From Actinomortierella ambigua (taxonomy: Eukaryota > Mortierellomycota > Mortierellomycetes > Mortierellales > Mortierellaceae), in contig JAAAJB010000493.1 in NCBI GenBank assembly GCA_016098155.1, positions 1 through 27,009 of the forward strand: a stretch of 27,009 nt of DNA, in the 5' to 3' direction. Below are positions 1 to 10,532 of this stretch, one piece after another. A program made the translations under genes and the position numbers. Under the pieces are notes generated by a model. The model had not been told where the DNA came from. It worked only from the letters and a program-made list of their open reading frames with translations, and made no database searches. Each line of letters opens with the position of its first letter. Position 1 is the stretch's first letter.

Positions 1-3000
1 TGAATGCAGGGTGACCCCAGTTTGACTTGATCTTGAGAACAACGCCCATCACCGGCACCTTTTGCTTCGAGACCGGGATTGGGAACGTTTGACGAGCGCG
101 AGGATGAGGGTGGGGCACATGAGGGTCTTGCTCCGACAACGCATCGGGTGTTCCTGAAGCGGCCGATATGTTGACCTGGTACGTGTCACGCGTCAGCAAG
201 AAGGCGCCGGGCCACGGTGCCTCGGGGTCTTCAGCAGCCTCTTTTTCATCATCGGACGCACCCGTCGAATCGGGTTCGTTGGAACCCGTGTCTTGGGATG
301 GCGGCTGACTGTTCTTGGCCAACACTGTCTTTTTACCACCGCCGCTGCCGCCACGACCAATGGCATCCTCTGTGATGCCCCACAGCTCAAAGTCCTTGGG
401 TGCGCTGCCCATGTCGAGCACCACGCGCATGTCCGCGTGCTCGATAGTGACCTCCGTCGGGATAATCTGACGCGCCAGTCGGATACCGAGCTGACCATGA
501 TCGCCGTCTAGGGCCCAGCACTCGCCTGGTGTTGTCCCCGGGCGAATGGCATACTCGGGAGGCTTATGGCTCGGTGGACGAAGGAACAGCGTAATGACAT
601 GACCGAGAAATCGTAGGTCCTCACAGCGCGTGGTCAGCTTGGGGATGATCCGCCCGCCTGCCGAGTACAGTGCATAGTCAGGCTTGGCAATCGCATCGGC
701 TGTGTACCGCTCCAGCGCCTCGTCAATCAAGAGCGACATGGCTTCCCTCTCAGCTTCGGTGAGAATGCTGCCAATTATGGCTTCGTTCGATCCGCCCCAA
801 GAAGAAGAAGAAGAGGAAGAGGAGGAGGGCGAAGGGGAGGAGTGAGGTGAGAGGCGGCCACGCCGTTCGAGCCACGGCAGGACCTGGGGTTCAATGGCAC
901 GCCAGATCGAGGCGGCTTCTGTGCGGACCAAGCCCAGGAACGACTGTCTCGAGACCACTGCTTGTCGTTGGTCCACAAAATCCGTCAGCGCCTTTTCATG
1001 GTCCTTCAGGAAGTTGGCCCACTGACGAGACTTTTGCCTCTTCTTGGATAATTCGGGGATCCAGCTCCACTGACCGGCGTTGCGATCGTCTACTTGTTCC
1101 TCGGATAAGCTTTCGCCATCCAGAGTGTTGTCTTGCTGTTGCCGCTCCTTGTTCCTTCGGTCGTGTGCAACTTGTGCCATCTCATCCACCGCCACAAGCA
1201 TCTCGCGTGCCATCTGCCAAAACTCGGCTGGAACAATGAGCTGACCCGTGGTTTGGTTTTTGGAAATCACAAGATACCGCGGCAGCTCGTCTTGGATCAT
1301 CTCCATCACTGTCTGGTTAAGCCAGACTCCGCTCTGGAGACGGTACTTGAGGGTGTTGACATCCTGAATGACATGTTCGACCTTGGAATCGACGGCCGAG
1401 ATCTGTCCTGCCAAGTCATTCAACTGAGCCCTCAACTGTTTCTCGAGCTCTTGATCTGCACCGTTCAGCTGCGCCAATGTCTTTTGGATTAATAAGAGTC
1501 GGGCCTCAATGGCTTCTAGCCGCTTGGCCTGCTGCGTCTGAAACTTGGCGTCCGAGACGCTCAGGCCAGTCGGAGAAGGCTGACTGTCAATAGACTCCCA
1601 GGGAGCTGAAGGGCTCGGTGTGGAGTTCCGGCTGAAGAGACTGTTGCCAATTCTATCCATGGCTGCCGTCATCTTGGTAGAGATGTCGAGGTCGGTCCAG
1701 GCGACAGGGTTGTGATAGGTGTTTGCCAAAGAAGCCCACGACCGCTCGACGAGCCCGCTGCTCGCCAGGACATTAAAAGCAATGATCACCAGCATCAAGA
1801 GTCCGACGCTCGTGAGGGTACGAGGGCTGAAAAGCCCGGAATTGATGCCTTCCTTGAGCCACGCCGACAAACCACCACAGAGGGTGAGAATAGTGGCCCA
1901 AAGGGCCATCAAGAGCGCGGTAAGACCATCCCGTAGAGCTAAAGCCGTGTCGAGCATGGTCACTGAGAGAGTCGAGAGAGCAGCGCACACGTGCTGGTAC
2001 TGTTGCCTCGACATCCTGGCAATAACATGCCACGGGTATACACGAGGAGCAGCGCGCTGAGAGTCTCGCAACGGGTATTGGTGTCTGCGCTGTCGTTGCC
2101 GAGAGAAGGATTGATCGCTTTGTGCTGCTACTGCTGCCGCTGCCGCCGCTGTTGCCACTGTTGCCGCCGCCACCGCCTCTTGTGTGTGATCCTCCTCTGT
2201 CCGATACTGTGTCTCATAGTCAATCTGGTGTGGTGATATGTCGCCGAGCAGGTCATCATCATCTGACGTAGGAGTGTCGTGATAATCACTCTTGGCGACC
2301 TCGTCGGCGAGTAGCGGATAGGTGTCGAGCGAACGGGATGCGCTACGACCGGAAAGCTGCCATAAGGCAGCCGGGAAGTGAGACTGCTGAGGGCTCCCCG
2401 ACGGCGAAGTGCTGATACCGGCGCTGACACGTTTGCGAAAAGCAGAAGGGGTGCGCCTGATAGCGGTGGTGGATGTCTTGTGGTAAGACGGAGGATTATT
2501 GATGTCTTCTGATTCGGGCAGGCTCGAGAGATCGTCGTCGTCTCCTGTGGACGAGGCGCTGTCGTTGATATAGTCGTCTGGCGAAAACATATTGACAAGG
2601 CGCCGAAGAAAGCCCAGCTGATTTTTCTCACGATCCTCCTCCCTGGCCAGCCTCAGTCGCAGCCTCTCCTGTCGTCGCCGCCTCTTGGCTTCCTTTTGCT
2701 CTTCTCGTTTGATGCGGCGGGTGAGGATCTCTTCGTCGCTGTAGGCATGTGCGTCACTCAAGTCCCGGTAGGCCAGGCTGTCGTACGATTGGTGTTGACC
2801 TTCCCGATCGCTTTCCACATCCAGGCCACTATCGTCAGCCATGTGCATGCCGTTGTCGTCGTTTTCGTCGTCAGTTGCGTCCGCGGTGCGCATATGACCG
2901 CGTCTCGACCTTGTCCCCTTGCTGTCGTGACCATCCAAAATTAGCCCCTGGTAGTGCTGATCTTGGAATTCCTCGCCCTCGCATTCCTCCTGTTCCTCCT

Positions 3001-3691
3001 CTCCGTCTTCCACCTCCTGCAACGGTGTAAAGTTGTCGTAGAGGGCAGCTGTGGAACGTTGCCGTGTTCGCCAGCTAGGGGAGCGTGCAGCGTTGTCTAA
3101 ACCAGTAGAGGTAGACACTGCTCGTGCGTTCGGTGTATCGCGAGGTCGGTATTTCTTGCGCCATTCGGCTGCCCCGAGGACCCGGTGTGGTTGAGGCGTC
3201 CGGAAACCCTGGACACTGTGTTGGATCCGATCCTTTTTAGGGGTTTCGCTCTGTGATCTGCCAAGGCCTCGACCAGACGCCGGTGTGAGTAATTGGTCGT
3301 CGCTGTCGTAGCGGTCGTCGTTGTAGCCAAGTGGAGGGGTCATCCTTGAGTGGTTCCAGTGGTTGTTGGCGTGGTGTGGTGTGGCACCAGTAGAGCCAGG
3401 TTCACCGCGCGATGAGCGGAGTGGTGTCTTTGGACCTTCGACAGTGGTACCAATTACGCCTGGCAGGAGCAATGTGTCGACGGTGGTAGTGAGCTGCGTG
3501 CCTTTGAGGAGCGGGTTGTCCTATGGAATGTTGAATCCGTAACAAAAAAGGAATTGGTCAGTTGTGCCTTACAATCCCTTTTTTTATTGTTAGAGCAAAC
3601 AGGATGCAGCGTTTCTTACAGGGGAGGGATCCCGCGTGCTGTTGAATGTTCTTTTGTGTTGTGCTCGCGTTCTATAGGGGGATGAGAGCAT
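1..3691 (-). CDS. SUN-domain (Sad1/UNC-84-type) inner nuclear membrane protein, 3' end cut by window edge
   Basis: Two exons: 3691-3620 and 3520-1, joined over a 99-nt intron (3619-3521, GTAAGA...TAG) in phase 0. At least 1197 residues are present. The ATG at 3691 is the first in frame after an upstream TGA. The N-terminal 550 residues are acidic/basic, disordered, with a poly-Ala patch. Hydrophobic segments lie at about aa 557-579 and 595-616, and a coiled coil at about 684-751. The SUN domain runs from about aa 970, with PDYALYSAGGRII, GECWALDGDHGQLGIRLA, PTEVTIEH and SAPKDFELWG. The window ends inside the last strand (VLKIKSNWGHPAF), so probably only 10-30 residues are missing. SUN proteins pair with KASH proteins in the perinuclear space to form LINC bridges, anchoring the spindle pole body or telomeres. 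Divergent from CMR1. Family certain; exact start good but unproven. Confidence 0.93.
3521..3619 (-). other. Intron 1 of the SUN-domain gene
   Basis: On the minus strand it begins GTAAGA (from 3619) and ends CATAG (3521), with a CTAAC branch-site candidate near 3590. Reading through it meets a TAA in frame. Removing it joins the ATG-bearing exon to the long exon in phase 0. Confidence 0.8.
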
Positions 3692-3992
3692 GTGAATGCT
3701 TGGGAGGAGGTGTGTGTGTAGTGAAAGAGATGTGTGAGTGTGAGAGAGAGAGAGGGAGAGGGTGGTTGCTGTTCAACGGGCGATGAAAACTTGACAAAGG
3801 TGAGCTGAGGGGGACAGAAAAAAAAAGGGCAGAGAGACGAGACGAGACGAGACATGCCTGCCACTCTTTTTTTTTCGTGCAAAGAAGTCACGGCCTGCTA
3901 CTATCGAGTGTATATGAAAGACACCTCTTTTGCGCAAATCCACAAATCGACCTCAATCGACCTCAATCGACTTCAGTCACCACCATCACTCA
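3692..3992. promoter_or_regulatory. Divergent promoter between the SUN gene and CMR1
   Basis: 301 nt shared by two head-to-head genes. Visible elements are a GA/CT microsatellite around 3739-3770, a GAGAC tandem around 3835-3853, a TATAT stretch at 3911-3915, a perfect 10-bp palindrome TTTGCGCAAA at 3929-3938, and two exact copies of CCTCAATCGA at 3951-3970 followed by a degenerate third. No convincing gene lies here; the short frames on both strands are microsatellite translations. Confidence 0.6.
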
Positions 3993-6114
3993 ATGCCACG
4001 TAAACAAGGAAAGAAGAACGACGTCAGAAAAGGCGATAGCGACGCTGAAGACACTCAGCCCAACGATGGATTGACCGAGTAGTATGTGTCACTTTGTGTT
4101 TGTCCCATAGGAGACCAAGCTGAGAAAAAAAAATTAGTGGCGCCATGTGGCAAACATGCAAACATGGGGAGGGGGAGAGGGTGGTCTTTCAAAGGGATCC
4201 TGAACATGTTAATGTTTCCTACTATTTTGTCTGTCCTAATAGTGAGCGCGAGCGCCTTGAAAACATTCGACGTAACCAAGAGGCTATGCGCATGTTTGAC
4301 TTGCCTGGTGCTGCCGCCAGTCTATCTTCTGTGGCATCTAAAAAGGCTGCTCCTGCTACAGCACCAGCTACGAGGCGGCCTAAAAGGACAGTGGATCCCG
4401 ATGTACCTCGCCGGACATCGAACCGCCGTGCTGGACTCGAGGTAGCTATGCCCTTTTTCAAGCACACCCCTCCACTCCCACTTATCCTCCGGCCTATACT
4501 GCTTTTCTCGCGTTTGATAAGTCTCTCAACTTTTTTTTTGTTTTCCCGACGCGCTTTCATTTAAAACGATAGCCTGATGGAGCAGAGGCAAAGCGAAAGG
4601 TGGAAGACTATGAGCAAAAGCTTGAGCGTCTGGAAACTGCAAAGAGGGTCAGGCGATCCGGTGATTTGTCACTTGCTGATGCAAGCAATGGTATTGGAGA
4701 CGAGGAGGACTTTAAGAAACTTTTGTCAGAGATGGCCACATACGTTCCTGACAAGGCACGAGTCATGGACGCGGAAGATGAGGCAAGCGATGTGGAGGGC
4801 GAAGATGACAAGGGCAAGGTGAAGAAAGAGGACGAAGGTGCTGATGACTCCAAAATCAAGAAGGAGGATGAAGACGATGAGCCCAAGGTCAAGAAGGAGG
4901 AGGCTGAAGCTCACACCACAAGGACGTCAAGGACGAGATCCGCGGCTGCATCCAGGCCTAAAGGCAAGGTTGGTGGTGAGCCATCATTGAGACGTCAAGT
5001 TCAATCGCTCAGGATCCGAGGACCATGGCCAACATTGAAGATCTGCCGAGGTCGTGTCTACTCCATGGCTATCCACCCTAACCCCGAGAAAGTGCTTGTC
5101 TGCGGAGGCGACATTGATGGCAACCTGGGTTTCTGGGACCTCGACGAGTCCAAGGATGAGGATTATGAGCCCGAGCCAGACGATACGCCTTCAACTTTCC
5201 AGTTCCAGCCCGAGAGAAAGCCCATCTCCAGTATGCAGTACTCGCCAGTGGACTCGAACAAGCTGTTTATGACTTCCTATGCTGGATCGATCCGGTACCT
5301 GGACTTGGCCAAACAGCAATTTGTCGAGTCGTATGTCGTCTCAAGAGATGCAACGGATCACATTCAGTCTATCTCGATCGAGTCTGACGGGCACAATTTG
5401 TGGTACTCGGATAACGACGGTTTTGTGAACATGAAGGACCTTCGCACGCCCAAGCACGAACTCGTGCATAGGACTATGCTTCATGAGAAGAAGATCGGGT
5501 GCGTTCACGTGAATCCAAAGTACAGCCATCTGATTGTCACGTCGAGTCTGGATCGCACCATGCGCTTGTGGGACGTTCGCAAGTTTGACCAGGATCCTAT
5601 TCCTGAGCTCTCCAGCTATCCACACAACTTGAGTGTCACAAGTGCCCATTGGAGTCCAGATGGTAAGCTTTATTTTAACGTTCGACCCTGTGTTTCTCTT
5701 ATATTCTTGTTTGTACTCACACTTTTCTGACATTGTTTCTGTTCTTCCAACCCAACCTTAGGCAACAGCATTGTGAGCACATCGTATGACGACCGTATCC
5801 GTGTCTTCAATAATTTTGATCCTGCATTGCCAAATGCTACGAGTGTACCGGATCCGATAGAGATCCGGCACAACAACCAGTCTGGGCGGTGGGTGACCAT
5901 GCTGCGCGCAGTGTGGGCACCACAGTTCAACTGGTTCAGCATCGGCAACATGAACAAGTCGGTGGACATTTACTCGCGTGGCACAGGCGACCTGATGGCC
6001 AACCTGCGCGATGCTACGCACCTGACCACCGTCCCAGCTGTGAACGCATGGCACCCGAGCCGTGTAGTCATTGCCAGCGGTATGGCCAATGGCAAAATGG
6101 TCATCTGGAGGTAG
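3993..6114 (+). CDS. CMR1: CMR1/WDR76-type WD-repeat DNA-damage-binding protein
   Basis: Four exons: 3993-4081, 4243-4441, 4573-5662, 5762-6114; 576 aa. Introns are 161, 131 and 99 nt (donors GTATGT, GTAGCT, GTAAGC). The first junction rebuilds the family's N-terminal signature LTEYERERLENIRRNQE, and the last rebuilds SPDGNSIVSTSYDDRI. After an Arg/Pro patch (PRRTSNRR) and an acidic Lys-rich linker (about aa 150-235), the WD repeats start with RVYSMAIHPNPEKVLVCGGD near aa 258 and end at KMVIWR, the last residues. Yeast Cmr1 and human WDR76 bind chromatin and UV-damaged DNA and act in replication stress and nuclear protein quality control; nuclear location is inferred from that. Transcribed away from the SUN gene, with 543 nt before the arrestin gene. 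Three tandem psi-K-x-E motifs in the linker are notable. Confidence 0.95.
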
Positions 6115-6657
6115 ATACAAATGTCTAGTTTATTATAAAACTACAGTAGCTACCCGACAAAGCGTGCTGACATACTTGTGTGGGCCATGGGGAGGGGGGG
6201 GGGAGGGAGAACGAAAGACAAGACATTGCACCAGCGACGTCTTGGTCGAGCGTTTCCGACTGTGAAGCTTCTTTACATACAGCTTTCCTCTGGCTGGCTT
6301 GTCTATAATCAACCAAACTACCAACTATGCGCTGCCATAGAGAGAGCCCGTCCACACCATGCCAGCTACAAGGCTCCACGGGTGGACCCCAAAGCCGCAA
6401 ATGACAAAAGGAAAAGAGAGAGAGAGAGAGAGCGAGGGAAAGATCCATGGTCAGGCTGCCCCCCCCCATCCAACCGTTTGGTGGCGGTCGTTTCAGGGCA
6501 CAGTTTGGCTGCTGACAAACTTGGGGCTGTTCAAAGGTGAACTCTTGAACGACACGTTATTCCCTCCCTCCTTCGTCCACACCTTGTCTGTGAACTCCCC
6601 TTCTTCTCCTTCTCCTTCTCCCTCATTTGCTCCTCTCACCACGTATCCTTTTTCCGC
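6115..6657 (+). other. Intergenic: CMR1 3' UTR and arrestin 5' leader
   Basis: 543 nt without a supported gene. It holds a G9-type run near 6189-6205, a GA microsatellite at about 6416-6434, a C-run near 6461-6469 and a pyrimidine-rich tract just before the arrestin ATG. A possible leader intron (GTGAAC at about 6534 to GCATGCAG at 6662) would remove the first arrestin ATG and move the start to 6745. Confidence 0.6.
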
Positions 6658-9156
6658 ATGCAGCAGCCTGGCAACCATACTGGCGCACATGCAGGCTCTC
6701 AGACGCCTCCATTCACTGAGGACTCGCGCCTTCCATCGTCCACAATGAACATTCATTCGCCACTATCACCTCTGGTGCCTCCGCCGCAGCGCACACCCCC
6801 AGCATCCACAATGTCGACCGACATTGATGCCGGGTTATGGACGCCACCTAAGCCTGTCATGCGCATGAGCCTAGGCAACAGTAGTGGCCAGAGCTTGCAT
6901 CAGCAACTGCAGATGCATGTCCGGACAACACCCTCAGGCTTGAGGGCAAGACTCGAGCTTGAGTCTGATACGGTCGAAATCTATGACCGCTCCAACGACA
7001 GCTTCCAGTATTCACTAAAGGGTGACATAGAGCTGGACTGGAAGACAAATGCCGAAATTTTGCTCAAGGAGGCTAGGATTGACTTTGTGGGATACGCTGT
7101 AAGTGTGTAAGAGAGAGGGGTCTTCGGGGGGTGTATGTGTACGACTGACTTTTTACAACTGTGTGTACTCTCTGCGACGCCTTGTGTGGATGAGACACCG
7201 CGCGGGGAAGAGCTGGACTAACCCGCTCCAACCATTTTTGATGCCCGTTCCTTTGCGTTATCTCCCATGGCCTTCGACTCTGTGGACAACAGGACTCTGC
7301 GGTCATTCGGCAGGAGGCGGCAGCATCGACAACTGCAGGAGGGAAAAGCGATGCACCTGTTTACCACACGACTGACACCATACCAACGCCACTAGTGTTG
7401 GCGCAAGCCTTGCCCCCCAACATGGAGGGCACGGAGGCAGACGCGCAGCGTGGACACCAAGTTCTTCCCATCGACTTGACGTTACCAGGGCATTTACCAG
7501 AGAGCATGGCCGTCACGGTAGGAACCATCCGCTACGAGATTCAGGCACAGTTGACGTTTGTCTTGGGCACTGGGACCTCAACTGTCCGGACAGAAACGCT
7601 GGTACTCTCCAGGCCTGTCGTGGTGCATCGGATTACCTACCCCTCGGGGCATCTCCAGCCACGCGTCGTTATGGGTCTCGACAGTGGAGGTGTTGAGATC
7701 CAGGCGAAGCTGCCTCGTCAGATGCATTGTGAAAACACGCTCCTTGCTGTTGAAATCGATGCCCGACCCAGGACGCCTAACATCAAACTGACAAAGCTCC
7801 GTGTGGTGTTTGAGCAGATCGAGACTGACAGGTAATGGACCATTTCTTCAAAGTTACAGGGTTTGCATAGGATTGTTTTTTTGTCCCTTCTGCTCAAGAG
7901 GCCTACCTCTCCTCCCCCCCGCTCATTAACGTGGTGTACATCGAACATATGTTTTTTTTTCTTTTGTACATTACACACATTCCTTTAGGTTTACGCGCTC
8001 AGCCTCATTGGCGACTGTGCCACGCGCTGTGCCATGGACATCGACGGAGGGGGCGCCTGTCCCCGAGTCTCAATCCGCGCTTCTCCCCACACCACGGCTT
8101 GTGACGACGACGATCGCGCAACCACTTGAAATCAACCTGGAAGAGAATCCGACCATCCTGATGGGGCACCCACTTCAGCTACAGCTTGTGCTTTCTCCGA
8201 ATCTGTGCGTGGATGTGCATAGTCATTGGATTCGGGTGCATCATCTCCTCCGAGTCGAAGTCGAGTATTTCACACTGGACGAAACAAAGCAGGCCATCTC
8301 TGAAGCAACATTGCAAGAGGCACTAGCCTCCGCCAACAGTGCCATTGTGGAGACGACTAGTGCACACAATGCTACCTATCATAGCGATGCTGCACTGGCT
8401 CTGGCGCTGGCGGAGGATGTGAAGAAGCCCGAGTATCGGGATAATATGATGGACGAAAACAACAACAGTAATCACATCATCAACTACAATAACAGCAATA
8501 GCATCATCAACCATCACAACAGGGTAATACCGCTGCCTGAAACAGAGTCGTCTTCGTTTTCAGGCGCCTGCGAATCGAATCCACAGGATCTTCCACCACC
8601 ATTCTCAAGCTTGGCTGCAGGCGAGACATCTCTTAGCAACTATGTACAGGCCTCATCGACACCATCCACATCGGTCTCGTCACCTAGACCCCCGAATCCT
8701 ACGGGTGGTGGTGGCGGTGTGATGACACCTCACGCGACAGATGAGGTGGTTGTTGGAGGGGCGGTCATGCTAGGAACAATATCAGGAGCCGAAGCGTCAT
8801 CCGAAATGAACATTTCCTCCTCCGCCTCCTTGACAACAGCAACAACAACAGGGCAGGGCCATGTGTCGCTATCGCCACTATCACTGCCATCACTATCGGT
8901 CGCCACGGAGGAGATTCCGATTCGAGTGGTTCGGGTGGTCAAGACGGGCCTCGTGGACGCGTCGACGTTGGCGCAGGCGGCAGGCGAGACCGAGGTTGGA
9001 CTGCCGACGTATGAGAGCGTGATTGAGGCGACAGGCCTGCCGGCGTATGTGGAGGAAAAGGATGAGGAAGAATATGAGGAGGCCGAGGCGAGCGGTACGG
9101 CATCGGGCGTTCTTGGCGGCGCGGCTCGATTGATTGAGGAAGGCGAGAACCCGTAA
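6658..9156 (+). CDS. Arrestin-related trafficking adaptor (alpha-arrestin)
   Basis: Three exons: 6658-7098, 7293-7831, 7989-9156; 715 aa. Introns are 194 and 157 nt (GTAAGT...CAG; GTAATG...TAG). The arrestin N-lobe starts near aa 95 (LRARLELESDTVEIYDRS) and continues with DFVGYA, LPGHLPESM and IRYEIQAQL; the C-lobe follows (VPRAVPW, MGHPLQLQLVLSP, HHLLRVEVEYF). An Asn-rich loop lies near aa 480-505, and a Ser/Gly/Thr-rich linker follows. Near the C-terminus are two LPxY motifs, LPTY (665-668) and LPAY (677-680), then an acidic tail. Fungal alpha-arrestins bring the Rsp5/Nedd4-type ubiquitin ligase to plasma-membrane transporters for endocytosis; LPxY is an accepted variant of the PPxY ligand. 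The start is uncertain: M30 at 6745 has a good context. The acceptor at 7292 is the weakest junction call. Confidence 0.88.
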
Positions 9157-9211
9157 AAAAAAAAGGACGAACGACCACTACGACGACGACAACACTTTTT
9201 TTTTTTTGGAC

Positions 9212-9217
9212 AATAAA
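9212..9217 (+). terminator. Polyadenylation signal AATAAA of the arrestin gene
   Basis: Exact AATAAA, 56 nt after the arrestin stop codon. It is followed by an A/CAA-rich stretch suited to cleavage. Confidence 0.5.
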
Positions 9218-10349
9218 AAACAACAACAATTACATTACACGGAGTGAGACCATAGATGAATACAATAGTTCAGAAACAAAAAGGAAGGTAGGCTGCATCA
9301 GAACAGAGTTTGCATGATATCGCATGATGGGATGGAATGCCAAGAGATGGTAAGCGGGCAAGGCGTAGGAGCGAACGAGGAGAAAGAGGTAGGCCTATGA
9401 ATGTTCCGGAGCTTGATGTACCGTAAGCTAAGGTGCTTACAAGCTTTGAATAATATGATTGACCATCAGGTACGTTGCTGACACAGGGGAAGTAAAGCAT
9501 GAGCCAGGCTGGGAAAATTACGCGTAATCTAATTCAGCACGCAACCAGGTGTATTCGTGACCTGGGTAAAGAGGGGGGGGGAGAAGATCTGGGAGCTCAC
9601 GGAGAAGGTGAGTACAATCGAAAATGTGGGAAACATTAAGGTGTGGGGCATTTGTGTTTAAGCGAGGCTGACTTCATAGTGCCGCATTGGGCGATCCATT
9701 TGTACTGTACGTAGTCTACCGTGGTATTAGCTGCATGTGAAAGGGAGAGGGGAAGGGGGGGGGGGGAATAATCCAACAAGAGGGTGCACAAGAACAGAGC
9801 TTGAATGTCTGTCTAAAGCGACAACACGTCTCTGTGGTTTCTGCATGTTGTTTCTGCTTGTTGTTTCCCTCTCTCTTTTGTGCGATCTGACCCTGTTCAA
9901 TGCACAGGTACTGTTGGAAGCGTATCCTTGGAAGGAGATTCCAAAGGAGACAGGGGGGAGATGGAGAACGGAAGGTGCGCTTGCCGCTGAGTAAGGCTTA
10001 CCAAGATTCTTTGTGCGCTCGGACAAAATACTCCGGCGAACTTGATTAAAAAGGCGGAGCTCCACCGTTTCTCGCCAGTCATTCACGCTTCCCAAAGAAA
10101 ACACACACACACAACACACACACAAACCACGTTTTTTTTCTTCCCACACCTTTGGAGTCCATTTGTGGAGAAAGAAGCACACATATACACTTACACAAAG
10201 ACCTTCGTACTCCCTCACACAACCCCTCACATTTTTTCAAACAACGAATACTCCGCACGCGATCTGTCTGGGTACCATCGGCCGTTTTTGATCATTGTGT
10301 GATCCAGATACCCTTTCTCATCAGCCGCTATTTACATATATCCACCAAG

Positions 10350-10516
10350 GTAGGACAACCAACCATTCTGGGGAAAGGGGAGGGAGTGTCACGTTGGCAT
10401 CATGCCAGCTGCTTTTAGCCTTGAAAAAAAAACGCTCATTCCGCTGCTTTGCATCTCAGCCAGCCTCATTCTCATTCTCATTTCTTTTTTTTCTTTTATT
10501 CCCCTTTTCTTTCTAG
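10350..10516 (+). other. Probable 5'-UTR intron of the hydroxylase gene
   Basis: Donor CAAG|GTAGGA at 10350 and acceptor TTTCTTTCTAG ending at 10516, behind a long pyrimidine tract. The coding ATG comes 16 nt after the acceptor. The frame running in from upstream through this stretch is CT-tract translation, which supports non-coding. Confidence 0.5.
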
Positions 10517-10532
10517 ACACTCTCGCCAAACC

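Larger units (their letters stand above)
9157..10532 (+). other. Intergenic: arrestin 3' UTR and hydroxylase promoter/leader
   Basis: No gene supported over 1376 nt. An A-run follows the arrestin stop directly, and AATAAA at 9212-9217 is a likely polyadenylation signal. From about 9240 to 9720 I see only ordinary AT/GA-mixed sequence, with a weak 6-bp hairpin at 9545-9565. G-runs occur at 9572-9580 and 9757-9767. CA repeats at about 10101-10127 and CT/T-rich DNA lead into the next gene. The open frames here have no recognisable domains. Confidence 0.6.

Noticed and set aside
2128..2631. 167-aa minus-strand frame
   Set aside because: It is the wrong frame of the SUN gene exon, whose correct frame stays open throughout and joins to the SUN domain.
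9545..9565. Small hairpin CCAGGT...ACCTGG
   Set aside because: Only 6 bp with a 9-nt loop; expected by chance and not linked to a T-run or RNA family.
9727..10230. 167-aa minus frame upstream of the hydroxylase
   Set aside because: It is built from CA/GT repeats and G/C runs, with no domain and no splice partners.
10449..10532. Upstream extension of the hydroxylase (28 residues, His/Ser/Phe-rich)
   Set aside because: It translates the pyrimidine tract and acceptor of the likely leader intron; the ATG at 10533 has the better context.
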